From NCBI GenBank assembly GCA_948099385.1, contig CANUEZ040000069.1, forward strand, positions 763,501-827,500: a DNA stretch of 64,000 nt. Reading direction: 5' to 3'. A program made the translations under genes and the position numbers. Within the stretch, counting starts at the first letter, position 1, and each line of letters begins with the position of its first letter. Below are positions 47,311 through 58,133 of this stretch, in pieces. The notes below the pieces were generated by a model. That model searched no databases. It was not told where the DNA came from and saw only the letters and a list, made by a program, of their open reading frames with translations. This stretch comes from Fasciola hepatica (lineage: Eukaryota > Platyhelminthes > Trematoda > Plagiorchiida > Fasciolidae).

Positions 47311-48514
47311 TCGGTGAGGATTTTGAGAGAAGAAGATTGTACTTATTCGAATGATTCCGCACGCGGTCCAGAACACTATAGCTTCGTTTCCAGTAAGTAA
47401 CTAATAAGGTGAAGATGAACATTGACAGTCAGACCTTGCAGATACGTGGGATCCCTGTAATGATTAGTCCGTAAGTTATCTGCCAATAGCTGCATGCCCT
47501 CTCTTGTATTCAAAGCTGTGTGTACTAATGAAGTCTGACCGAATACATCCCTGCTAAACTCGTCTGGTTTGGTCAGTTCTTGGTGCACGTAGTCTGCTAC
47601 GAGTTAATACATTGCTTACGGTTTATCAGGTAGATACAATTATCATGGCTAGGCAGCAAATTATACCGGATCTCACATTGCAGTGATTTTTAGCAAATCC
47701 ATACCCTTTTTCTTGGAGTACACGAAAGCGGTTCATGTTATCATGAACCAGTCAGACAGGTGGGGTATTCTTATGATTGGTCGGCACATGATCTACCTAG
47801 GCTCTGTTGTTGTTCCAACCAATTTAATCACTTATTGGTTTAATCATCTCTTTTTTCTAATCCAGGTTTCGCCGACATAGTTCTTTTAGTATTAGTTTAC
47901 TAGGAACAAAACTGCAGTAACGGAAAGGAAGCCCACATGGTGGCATAGAGATGAGAACTGAGGCAATACTGATGTCCAGGTGACAGTATTTAAAAGTTAT
48001 CTGATAGTAAAATTGAATCAATTTACTTTTCTCCATTCCACGTCCAGTGTTATTTGGTTGTCGTTAAGTCTCCGATCTACAAACACGTCCATGTCAACTC
48101 CCTTTTGTTCCGTTGTATCAGACAGTGCCCGGACTGAGTTGCTGGGCTACCTGACAAAAGCCATGCATTTGAAATATTGACCACAAAATGGAGACCAACT
48201 CGTGAGGGGTTTGTGCAATGTCCACACTTACTAGACAAACATTACCGTAAAACTAGATCAGAAACCAATGGACTTCGCAAACCGGGTGTTTCACGGCTTG
48301 GTCAATCGATCAGTTTAGTGCATAGATATCACAACACGAAGAACACGTTGTTCCGATCGAGGACTCACTCATCTGATTTTCATCAGGATTACGACTCAAA
48401 TTACAAATGGTTGTGCACAAGATCGGTTAGCACATCATTCGTATTGGTGGCTCTCGGACGTGACGAAACATTCAATTCAATATGGGAAACTTTTCTTCTT
48501 ACAAACAAAAAGTA
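47311..48514. other. 5' region of the Ty3/gypsy element and spacer
   Basis: Part up to about 47.64 kb resembles 55.76-55.91 kb (TCTGCTACGAG then TAATACA), so it is probably 5' leader. A 128-codon frame at 48177-48563 is unrecognised and runs into the duplicated block. Confidence 0.4.
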
Positions 48515-49640
48515 TAGCTCGGCAGTCAGGAACCTATGGGAAATAGCAGCAAGCATACGGTAGTCATTAGAAAATGGTTATTTTGGGACTTCCAAAATGC
48601 AATTAAATCATATCCAAACCACCACAATCCACGGTTACCAAACATACTGTGCTCACCTATTGAACAGTCTTAGTTGTGGCCTCACACAACACAATTATTA
48701 CGAGCATGCTAATTAGAACAGTACCATTACCCACTAGAATACAAGTATTATCTTCTCACTCACTCCCCTTTCATAGTACCCATTGTTAACTGCAACACAA
48801 CACAACTGACTGCCGTATTGGATGAGCAGTACTACGAAGTTTATGCTCAGGAGAAAATAATTTACAAGACGTTCAAATGCAAACGAACGATTGCAGTGGA
48901 ACAAGATCAAAAGACGCGTGTTTATCTCAAAGTGTCAAATGTAAGTCTATACACACTAGAGTACCGTAAGCTGTACTAATAGATAGAATGTTCTAAATCC
49001 CATGTAGTTACACATTCATTGATAATTGACTAGCTACTCAGTTCTCATTTTGCAAGATGCTTATCTATCTAATTAGTTCACATTTGGTTTATGAATAAAA
49101 TCGAAGGTAACCAATTGGGAGTTGTATTTTTACCAACAGACACGATTATTCCCCAATACGTTACACAAAATGTCCGATTGTAAACAATCTGTATACCACT
49201 CCACAGACATCCAGTGCAGATCAGTGTGTTCAAGTGGCTGATCAGCTCGATTCGTCTCATACAGCTCAAGTGATTTGTGCACAATCTGGTCAGGAATTTT
49301 ACCAATCGACCGGGTCAGTCGTGACGGTCACATATCCTGGCAAAAATACAACAGCAAGATTAATTTCATTTCAGGTTTTCTACCAACTCAGTGAGAAACA
49401 GTTTGTTTGACATTTCATATCATGGTTATCGTGTATATTCCAAATCCGTCTAGTGCAATAGCATTGTTCAGTTTTCGGAGGAATTTTGTTTTCAACGTGG
49501 TCAAATCCAGAGAGTCTGTTTGCAATATGATGACATTCTGTGATAATTATTCTATTCCTTTTATTCACTGTGTTCTGATTGCGTGCCGTTCCGTTTGCAT
49601 TCGATAGTCATTGATGGATGTTATCAGTGTGCAACAAGCG
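48515..49640 (+). repeat. Duplicated block, copy 1
   Basis: Collinear at a constant offset of 7393 with 55908-57035. From about 48528 to 49446 the two appear identical; after that a few percent differ. Confidence 0.93.
48777..49530 (+). CDS. CUB-like family gene, intact core (duplicate 1)
   Basis: Exon A 48777-48940 (164 nt; CCTTTCATAG acceptor, GTAAGT donor) encodes VPIVNCNTTQLTAVLDEQYY, FKCKRTIAVEQ and TRVYLKVSN. Exon B 49207-49390 (184 nt) encodes SSADQCVQVADQLDSSH, QVICAQSGQEFYQSTG, VTYPGKNTTA and FQVFYQLS. A terminal exon at 49472-49530 adds IFGGILFSTWSNPESLFAI and TGA. C1-C4 are all present. An N-glycosylation sequon (NTT) follows the first cysteine and another lies in PGKNTT, fitting an extracellular protein. 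The leader exon was not identified within the duplicated block, so it may lie upstream or be shared. Confidence 0.72.
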
Positions 49641-50326
49641 TCTATTGTTTGATAATATTACCGGGAAATACGGACCAATGAAACACGTAAAGAGACTCGC
49701 TGAAATGAGATTAAAAAACCATGCGGTCCGCTCAGTCTGTGTGCAATATATTACTTTGAATGATTTGTACGATTAGTGCGAATTCGCAGTGACCTACATC
49801 CTTTTAGTGGCTGTTCTAATCGTTTAGACTTCGAGCTCGACTGTGTCGGGGGCTCTGTTTACATTTTAGAAGTCGCATCTTGTTTCTGCTAAGGTAAATT
49901 CAGTTGACTCTGATGAATATATCATCGATTCGTGGATCCGTCGTCCAAGTCAGTTACTTCGACCTTACCGTTGTCAAAGTTTCGAGTAATGATGCGCCTT
50001 CATGGAAGTATTGTGTTCCCGTGGAAACAAGGAACACTAGACGAATCTAAACACTGCGAAAAAGTTCAGAAATAGTGTGATTTGAGCAGAACAGTGTGTT
50101 TCTCACGTAGTGGGACGAATGCCGTAGAATAGCATTCATACATAGCAACATGAAAGGGGCTGCAAAACGAGCCTAGCTCAAATGCCACTAGAGCATCAGC
50201 TGAGACTAACCCTTTTAATGAACTCGGGCAAAATTTTCCGCAAACACGTGGCAAATGGGATAGTGCGGAGCTGTGCGTAGATCACTATACGCGATGTTCT
50301 CTAAACCTTGTTTTTCTAAAAATAAC
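49641..50326. other. Spacer between paired family genes
   Basis: Resembles 57620-58130 (shared TTCGAGCTCGACTGTGTCGG and following sequence), showing the duplication covered the whole gene pair. No exon was recognised. Confidence 0.5.
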
Positions 50327-50994
50327 ATGGTAAAGGAAAATATACTTCCTGTCTCTATCACGTTATCACGCACCCTAGTTTGTGACACAACACAACTGAC
50401 TTCAAGTGAAAATGAATTATTCTACAATGTATGTCCTAAACCTGGACCCATTCCTACGAATTTCTAAATATAATCGGACAATCGTGGCTCATCCTGGACG
50501 AAATATTCAAGTTTATCTCAAGGTACTCGAGGTCAGTTTACCGCGTGCTACAACACGCAGAGATGATCAAACGTGTAGAATCAATCACAAATGCATTTGT
50601 TCTCTACACAACAAAGTCTATCCAAATCACTTATCCATCACCACATTCACTAATTCATTCAGTCATCACAAAAATTATATCCACTCAGTTATTCATCCAG
50701 CATATGAACCGTAAATTTACTCAGTTTACGAGATGGGAATTCAATCTTGAATCTGAATGTCACAGAAACGTGTATATCAAGTGATATTTTCTTTCGAAAA
50801 CAATAAATGTCCTAAAGTGATACCATTGTTATCATCAACTACTGCATTATATGTATCATTTTTTGCAGACATCCACTGCAAATCAGTCTGTTCGATTCAT
50901 CTCGGATCACTGAAGTGATTTGTGCACAATCTGGTCAGGAGTTGTATCAATCAACGGGATCATCTGTGTCGGTCACGTATCCAGGCAAACAAAT
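50327..50994 (+). pseudogene. CUB-like family copy, frameshifted and truncated
   Basis: Exon A 50379-50531 is 153 nt, one longer than the 58.1-kb copy. An extra base after NF creates a TAA. Upstream ATG (50327) and acceptor CACCCTAG are conserved. Exon B starts at 50869 but lacks about 17 bp around the third cysteine, losing NQC. It stops being homologous at 50994, where the dispersed repeat 50997-51278 begins. Comparison with the 33.6-kb copy implies a deletion of nearly 1 kb joining exon B to that repeat. Confidence 0.75.
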
Positions 50995-50996
50995 AA

Positions 50997-51278
50997 CCCT
51001 GAGGCACAATCTTTAGTCATGCCACTACAAGCCAGGCGGATCAAAAATATTGGAATATTATGACAGCAGGAATTGTTGGAAAATTTATTTTCTTCAAAGA
51101 CCGGTGTTGCAGAGCTGGATGAACAAATGAGAAAGTGGGACGATCGTATGCTGCCCAATTGGCCGTGGTATTTGCATCGAATACTAAACCACAAGTTTAT
51201 TGGTGAAGGTTTATCAATGTCCCCATATCGTCGAACCATCTTGCACATCCAATGATAGTGTTAGAGCGAAATATTGCA
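50997..51278 (+). repeat. Dispersed repeat, second copy
   Basis: Matches 35263-35545. It abuts the truncated exon B. Confidence 0.85.
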
Positions 51279-51646
51279 AACTGGCTTTGTCATCTTCGTT
51301 CACTGATCTCTAACATTAGGTTACATTTCCTCTTTAATTCCATTACTCCGCTCTAAGAAACGTGGAACTAACTAATTATTTAGGTGAAATATATCTGTCA
51401 GTTCACTGAAGCGATTGTGTGCACTACAGTAGGAAAATGCTACTTAAGTTTCTTCTTCGACAGTTCCGGATTGCACCAAGTAGCCATTACATCCACATAA
51501 CTATTTTACACTTACATCAGTAATATGTAACCCAATTACTTACAGCAGGTCATTCTTTAACAAATTGTCTGCATCCATTGTTGAATCAACATGTCAGGGG
51601 AAAATCTGTCAAATAGTGAACACTTATCCATCTAGTCTGATCTCAG

Positions 51647-52320
51647 ACTGAAACCGTCAAAATGTCCACAGTGCATCTTCATCCCTTCACGTTCGACTTT
51701 CTCCACAGACAATGTGACAAACAATAAGGATCATTTTTCCCTATATATTAACTAAGGATAATAACTGATAGCATCCTCTGGTGAATTGGGTACATTCGGT
51801 TGTTAGAAAAACGTAACGTTTATATTTGCTCACAAGATACTCGTGGACAATACACACTCCTTGCACTTATACTCCCACTGAAAAACATGTTACAATTTTC
51901 GATGTATCCCCTATCGCAAGAACAGTTACTTGAATTCTCCCCCATTTCATACCTTGCTCACATATTGACAGACAGCGAGAGCGAGACAGAGACAGAGAGA
52001 GAGAGAGAGAGAGGGAAATGGAGAGGTGAGTTAGTTGTGCTCAGGTCCCTGTGCATGAAATTCAGCGCTATTTTCTAAATGTATCGAAAGCGAGGTCGAC
52101 AGAAACCTTTCCAAGGTTAGTTCGGCTAGAGGTATGCAACTGAGTCAAACAGTGCTGTCGAAACCAAGCGTCAGAGAAGATAACAGAGAAAATAATTCCA
52201 ACGGGCTTCTGACTTGAACGTCAGGCTACAATCTCATTCAAATTCGTAGCAGGGAAAGCTGGCCGCAGATCCTGACGTGACACGGAAGTGTCGTCAACAG
52301 GCAGTGCAGGACTAACATCG
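51647..52320 (-). repeat. LTR-like / 3' region of Ty3/gypsy family, second copy
   Basis: Collinear with 40097-41830, though shorter. It begins at the same GACTGAAACCGT boundary. A (GA)n tract at about 51985-52012 occupies the position of the TA tract in the other copy. Confidence 0.6.
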
Positions 52321-52324
52321 AATC

Positions 52325-52540
52325 TCATATAAGCGAGCGATACGCTGTCATCAAAGTACGCGGCTTTGAGACGATCGATGCTAACAGTATCGACGCAGCC
52401 GTGTCGATCAACCTTAAATGTTTTATCGGGACGAGAAATCGCACGAAATGGACCTTCCTAAGGTTGTTGTATTGGTTTGTGTACCGAATCAACATGAATG
52501 AATACAGGCGGACAAGTTTTACGTTCGGTTGGAACAAAAT
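52325..52540 (-). pseudogene. Ty3/gypsy integrase C-terminus with CAA repeat expansion
   Basis: Reads FIHVDSVHKPIQQP, a stop, EGPFRAISRPDKTFKVDRHG and VDTVSIDRLKAAYFDD: the GPF/Y and DRLKPAY type end of a gypsy integrase. Just upstream in the element is a (TTG)n/(CAA)n tract (52542-52614) absent from the 42.07-kb copy. Confidence 0.8.
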
Positions 52541-52541
52541 C

Positions 52542-52573
52542 CTGTTGTTGTTGTTATTGTTGTTGTTGTTGTT

Positions 52574-52614
<41 letters not shown>
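52542..52614. repeat. (TTG)n microsatellite
   Basis: About 73 bp of TTG with two TTA variants. It would encode polyglutamine on the minus strand within the integrase frame. Confidence 0.95.
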
Positions 52615-52969
52615 ATTAGATTCTGCGCCGGAACGAGATTTTTAATATAAGTAGAAACACGATGAACGTTAGTCTGTACTCCGTGGTGTAAAGAGTTCCC
52701 CAAGTAGTCGTAATGTCGTGTCACAGACAAGTTCCGTAGAGGAATATTATCTATCTAGCTTTACGCAGGTTCCGATAAGGAGCAGAACTAGCTGTAACGT
52801 TCCGTACTAATCGAGGCTCTCATGTGTTTGAAGAACAGCTTTGAGTTGGGAATGTAAGCTTTAGTAAACAGGTATACCAACGTGATGGGGTCAATGCGAC
52901 AGAAATGTCTGTCTGGATATGATTAGGCGTATAAAAGGTCGATGGAAATTAACCAACCCTAAACATATC

Positions 52970-53860
52970 TTAAGGTCCTTGGTTGAGGACGGTACTTTGT
53001 ATCTAGAATGGCACGTAATTTATCCTCGCAAGGTTTTCTGCCCTCTCGAGTGATCTTTTTGCAGAGGAACACGAGTTCCGTTTTACCAATTTCACATTTA
53101 TCGGGGTTAACTACGGTTCAACGTTCAGACAAATGTTGAAAAATGAGGGCTAAATGTTGGAAGTGCTTGTCCACGCTGGAAGATGCAATTAGCAAACCAT
53201 CGATGTAGACGTGGACTATTTCCAACTCTCGTGTAATGCTATCGGTAAACTTCTTGAATGTCTGAGCAGCATTTCACAAACAAAATGGCACACGTAGAAA
53301 GTCAGTTAGCCCAGAAGGAGTCGTGATAAAACTTTTCTCGGCATTTTTAGCTGCGGTTCATATCTGGTGATAAGCTCGTGCAAATACCATCTGAGAAAGT
53401 ACAGTTGTGCAGTGAAGGGATGCAGTGATGTCGTGACATTGCTGTCTGCCACACGATCGGTCACTGCATCTATCTCTTTGAAAAGTACAGTCAAAAGAGT
53501 AATTTCATAAATAAGGACTGAAAATCTAGAGAGATATTGGAAAACAAACATGTGATTCGGTGTGCACCTGTCCGAACTGCGAGAGCCGTAAATTTAATAA
53601 TCGACGAAGGGTCGATAAGCCGCAGTCTACGTGAATCAACAAAGCTGCAGAAAATTGGTTTGCAATGAGCCTGTGGGAATGTCCGCAACATAGACTGCCC
53701 ACAGATATCGTCGTTAAGGCCCCGGGTTAACCACAATCTGTTTCGTGCTGTAGGTAGGAATGTACGAACAGTTCGCTGCAGTTTGTCGAAGCAGGAAACC
53801 TCGTGGCTTGTTTTTACCGATCAGAAAGACAGAAATTTAGGCTGCAGCTGGCAACCTAGC
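52970..53860 (-). pseudogene. Ty3/gypsy protease-RT remnant with altered active site
   Basis: From 53.86 kb: a protease C-terminal part (AVYVADIPTGSLQTNFLQL, then VDSRRLRLIDPSS). The RT follows with FSQMVFARAYHQI, SFITTPSGLTDFLRVPF, and HVYIDGLLIASSSVDKHFQH, where YIDG replaces YIDD. It ends VNPDKCEIGKTELVFL. Stops interrupt at 53.6, 53.37 and 53.28 kb. Confidence 0.8.
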
Positions 53861-54215
53861 TTTAGTACTCGAATCTGCACACAGAACAGGTGGCCAATCT
53901 GAGACTGGTTGCCGACGAGTACGGGCTCTTTAACGCTCCGGCAGTGGTGCTTTGCTCCGAGCATGAACACATTTGTCTGCATCTACAGTCGGGTGGTCTG
54001 AATACGCGGAGGAACCAACATGGCAAAAGTGAGATTTGAGGTACTGCGATGTCTGGTTGACGCACCGTCAGTGGAGGGCTTCCATCCGTGCCGTTACCTG
54101 CGTGGGCCATGGCGGGGGCCGGGGAGGAGGAGTAGGCACGTTCACTCTTTCTTCTAAAAACATTCGACGATGGATGGATCGAGAGTGCCGAGGCCTCTCC
54201 GGCGATTCGTCTGGG

Positions 54216-54698
54216 TCAATATACCGCTGGTTTCTCGATGTCGTGGCGATGTGGAGTTTCACCCTCATTGCCGACACGTGCGACAATCTTATAAGCAACG
54301 GAGGCTGCTCTTTCTAAGCACGAATCCTCGAGGAGTGCAGATGAATTGGTCTGGCCATGAAAAGGTAAAGAATCCAACCGCGATTCCCTAACTATCTGCG
54401 AATCCTTATCGGGGGACAGGAGGTGAGCTAGGTGGTGGTTGAGTTTTGTGTCACCGATGGGGTGCCGTGCCAGTGGCTGACGCAAACCTTCCTCCCGGGA
54501 ACGTAGCAAACGCTGAATAATAGCCTTCTTAATCCGATAGTACGGCTGGTCCTGGGGTGGATTTAAGACTAATTCCCTTACTGAGGCGATAACGTCACCA
54601 GAGGCTGCCTCTAAGGCATAGGAAAAACTTTGGTGGAGACCGAGGATCCAATCTGGTTCAAAGTGCAGCTCTGAAGCCGAGAAGAGAACTCCCGGCAT
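54216..54698 (-). pseudogene. Ty3/gypsy gag, long open fragment
   Basis: A 160-codon open frame reads LHFEPDWILGLHQSFSYALE, then VRELVLNPPQDQPYYRIKKA, IIQRLLRSREEGLRQPLARH and IGDTKLNHHLAHL. This is the conserved gag order (WF/FxxxxI; VRxLIxxPPxxxPYxxLK; RLxxSEExRLxQLL; LGDRxPSxLL). It is the best preserved gag in the window. Confidence 0.78.
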
Positions 54699-54755
54699 TC
54701 CAAATCGAGAAAATATTATACTCTAGATTGTAGTTCCATAGTTAGTGATTATAAC

Positions 54756-55905
54756 TCACATGAGAGTATCAACGGACCATTGAGGGTACACATCGACAAT
54801 AATTAGGTAATATACGCCCGGTAAAATCAGTGTGAATGCGGGACCAGGGGATATGGGGGATCGTCTTGATTCGGGTGCATTCTTGAAGGACATTTTAGCT
54901 CTTATTGAACAGATATGACACGTTTTTATCTCGTGTTCAATTTGCTCATACATGAGTGGCCAATATGCATAACCCTGGGCGGCTGATACCAGGGTGAACA
55001 TGGTGAAATTGTTTTAACACCGTGGTCTTCAATGCCTCTGATATGAATTCTCGCTCAGCAAAGCTCGTAGTTAATACGTGTTTGGTTCAGAATAGTAGCT
55101 TAATGAACATTGGGAGTTATCGCATGTGCAATACCGTTAGTCAAAGTTTATAACATCGTCGGGCTGATGATGAAATTCACTCACGTTTTACAACAGCGTC
55201 TCGACAGTTGGTATTTTCGAGATGTCCACTTTTGGCTGCACTGGAAGCCTCGGGATTGAAATTTCAAACTGTTCTTGTTCTTACTTGAGAATTTGCCCCA
55301 CACATTTCACTAGAAATGCCATTATCCAACGTCACCAGAAATCGTTGTATCAGAGAACCCTGGCCTGATTATCCGAGACACAATGATAACACGAATCTCT
55401 AGACTAAAACAGTGAACTAACATTCCTATGCTGGACGATTTTACAGAGCGAGTCGATAAATGCACTTGATTGGAGGCGGTGTAGAAAGGCAACACACGGA
55501 CCGACCAGTCACATGCGGCCCAATGAGTGTGGCTGGACATGAACCACGACGTGATTCGGAATGTTTTTCTGTCTCACCACAACCATGGTTAGGATCACGG
55601 ACCTTAATGAGGCATGCACATCTCGACGCCACCTTAACCAAATTGACTTCAAAGAAGCATTCGTAAACAAAGCGGTGACCGGAACTGGGAGTGATGGTCT
55701 ACCTGATACAGTCGAGGAAACACAACCATCATCCAAAAATCCAGTTCGAAGATCTGTATGTCAAGTAAGCCAAATCGGTGAGGAACCCGTGTGAGACGTT
55801 TGTGGTTATTCGAATGAAGTGCAATAGGATCATCCCTGCTCCTCCCGTCTTGTTTGGTCAGTTCGTAGTGCGCATAGTCTGCTACGAGATAATACAAACC
55901 GAATG
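54756..55905 (-). pseudogene. Second Ty3/gypsy fragment set (integrase zinc finger, gag start)
   Basis: Minus strand: at 55.22-54.76 kb the reading is LKTTVLKQFHHVHPGISR, then YWPLMYEQIEHEIKTCHICS, the HHCC zinc finger, and a truncated core YYLIIVDVYPQWSVD. At 55.9-55.5 kb is a gag start related to the 47.2-kb gag (GCVSSTVSGR, LPVPVTALF). Because gag lies next to integrase, the interior is deleted or two elements are joined. Confidence 0.65.
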
Positions 55906-55907
55906 TC

Positions 55908-57035
55908 CAGCTCAGCAATCATGAACCTATGGGAAATAGCAGCAAGCATACGGTAGTCATTAGAAAATGGTTATTTTGGGACTTCCAAAATGCAATTAAA
56001 TCATATCCAAACCACCACAATCCACGGTTACCAAACATACTGTGCTCACCTATTGAACAGTCTTAGTTGTGGCCTCACACAACACAATTATTACGAGCAT
56101 GCTAATTAGAACAGTACCATTACCCACTAGAATACAAGTATTATCTTCTCACTCACTCCCCTTTCATAGTACCCATTGTTAACTGCAACACAACACAACT
56201 GACTGCCGTATTGGATGAGCAGTACTACGAAGTTTATGCTCAGGAGAAAATAATTTACAAGACGTTCAAATGCAAACGAACGATTGCAGTGGAACAAGAT
56301 CAAAAGACGCGTGTTTATCTCAAAGTGTCAAATGTAAGTCTATACACACTAGAGTACCGTAAGCTGTACTAATAGATAGAATGTTCTAAATCCCATGTAG
56401 TTACACATTCATTGATAATTGACTAGCTACTCAGTTCTCATTTTGCAAGATGCTTATCTATCTAATTAGTTCACATTTGGTTTATGAATAAAATCGAAGG
56501 TAACCAATTGGGAGTTGTATTTTTACCAACAGACACGATTATTCCCCAATACGTTACACAAAATGTCCGATTGTAAACAATCTGTATACCACTCCACAGA
56601 CATCCAGTGCAGATCAGTGTGTTCAAGTGGCTGATCAGCTCGATTCGTCTCATACAGCTCAAGTGATTTGTGCACAATCTGGTCAGGAATTTTACCAATC
56701 GACCGGGTCAGTCGTGACGGTCACATATCCTGGCAAAAATACAACAGCAAGATTAATTTCATTTCAGGTTTTCTACCAACTCAGTGAGAAACAGTTTGTT
56801 TGACATTTCATATCATGGTTATCGTGTATATTCCAAATCCATTTAGTGCAATAGCATTGTTCAGTTTTCGGAGGAATTTTGTTTTCAACGTGGTCAAATC
56901 CACAGAATCTGTTTGAAATATGATGACATTCTGTGATAATTAATCTATTCCTTTTATTCACTGTGTTCTGATTGCGTGCCGTTCCGTTTGCATTCGATAG
57001 TCATTGATGGATGTTATCAGTGTGCAACAAGCGTC
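55908..57035 (+). repeat. Duplicated block, copy 2
   Basis: Offset 7393 from 48515-49640. The 5' boundary coincides with the end of Ty3/gypsy sequence. Confidence 0.93.
56170..56923 (+). CDS. CUB-like family gene, intact core (duplicate 2)
   Basis: Exons A 56170-56333 and B 56600-56783 appear identical to those of the 48.8-kb gene, introns included. The terminal exon 56865-56923 differs at three positions and ends PQNLFEI instead of PESLFAI. All splice sites, phases and four cysteines are kept. Expected role as for the 48.8-kb copy: a small extracellular CUB-like protein of unknown partner. The sharp change from identity to divergence near intron 2 suggests gene conversion or a very recent duplication with selection on the C-terminus. 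Confidence 0.72.
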
Positions 57036-58133
57036 TGTTATTTGCTAGTATTACCGGAAAGTACGGAACAAAGTGTCAGATACGAATACTCTTTGAAATT
57101 GGAACGAAGAATCCATACAATTCATTTGATCTGCATGCAGTTCCATATTGTGAATAAACTGCAAGCGTAATTCTCATTAGCATAACCTCACATCCCGAAA
57201 TCCAATAATGCTGAGTGTAAGCTCAAATTATGGAACGCAATGACGAGGACGCAGAAGTCGTGTAGCAGTTACGAAGCTAATGTGAGTCTGTTGGATCTAT
57301 TAGCATTGGTTGAGTTGCAAACAAACCATGACAGAAACATCGATCCCTAACTTTATGGGAGTGCATTGTTTGCTGTTTGCTTGTTCCCTGAAGTGTGTGT
57401 GTGTGTGTGTGCATTGTCGCTTACGCTAACTATTCAGTGAACACAAGGAATAGCCTTGCGAACACAACTGGTTGGTGTTTGGAATTGTAGAAGTAGGTGA
57501 AGCATGGCCGAAACTGCCGGGCTCAATACGTGCTGGCTCTGATGGGAAAGGTTGTTGAAAATTCTAGTCCGCGATCATCCGAACACAATGCCAGTCACGT
57601 TTTCCGCCTTATAAACCGGTTGTTCTACGTCTCCAGCCGATAAGACTTCGAGCTCGACTGTGTCGGGGGCTTTGTTTTCATTTTCGAAGTCAAATCCTGT
57701 TTCGGCTGAGGCAAATTCAAGTGACACTGATCAGTATGTTTTCGATACTTGGATCAGTCTTCCAAGACAGTTTCTTTGACCCTATAGTTGTCACTATTTG
57801 GGATAATCGTACGTTTTCAGGAGGCAGTTCTTTCAGGTGAAAATTGAGAACACTGCAATAATCTAAACACAATAAACAAGGCTAAAAATGGTAATAATAA
57901 AACAAATGCAGTCGGACAGCATAAGGTAGCGTTTCTTAGTTACAACATACGGGATTGCGAAACTAGCTTCGATCAAATGTCACTCAAGCGTTAGCTGAAC
58001 TCATATCCGTGAACTAAACTGAAGCAAAGTCATCCATGAACAGGTTGGCACTTGGATACTGAGGAGCTGTATGCAGGTGACGAAACCCGATATTTCCTAG
58101 CCAAGGTTTGATCATCATATTTCAAACGCTAAC
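57036..58133. other. Spacer between paired family genes, with (GT)n
   Basis: From about 57.62 kb it is homologous to 49.81-50.3 kb. A short GT run lies at 57395-57411. No exon was recognised. Confidence 0.45.

Larger units (their letters stand above)
52325..54698 (-). mobile_element. Ty3/gypsy element with internal deletion
   Basis: Minus strand: gag 54.7-53.9 kb, protease 53.86-53.55, RT 53.5-52.98, then directly an integrase C-terminus 52.54-52.33. RNase H and most of integrase are missing, so this is an internally deleted copy related to the 41.8-kb element. Confidence 0.78.

Noticed and set aside
48177..48563. 128-codon ORF
   Set aside because: No recognisable motif, and it runs across the edge of the duplicated block; it is not preserved at the other copy, so probably chance.
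50545..50784. ORF in the intron of the 50.4-kb copy (also at 33826 and 58351)
   Set aside because: It is the family's first intron read through; similarity among the three reflects paralogy of the intron, and it carries stops and indels in all.
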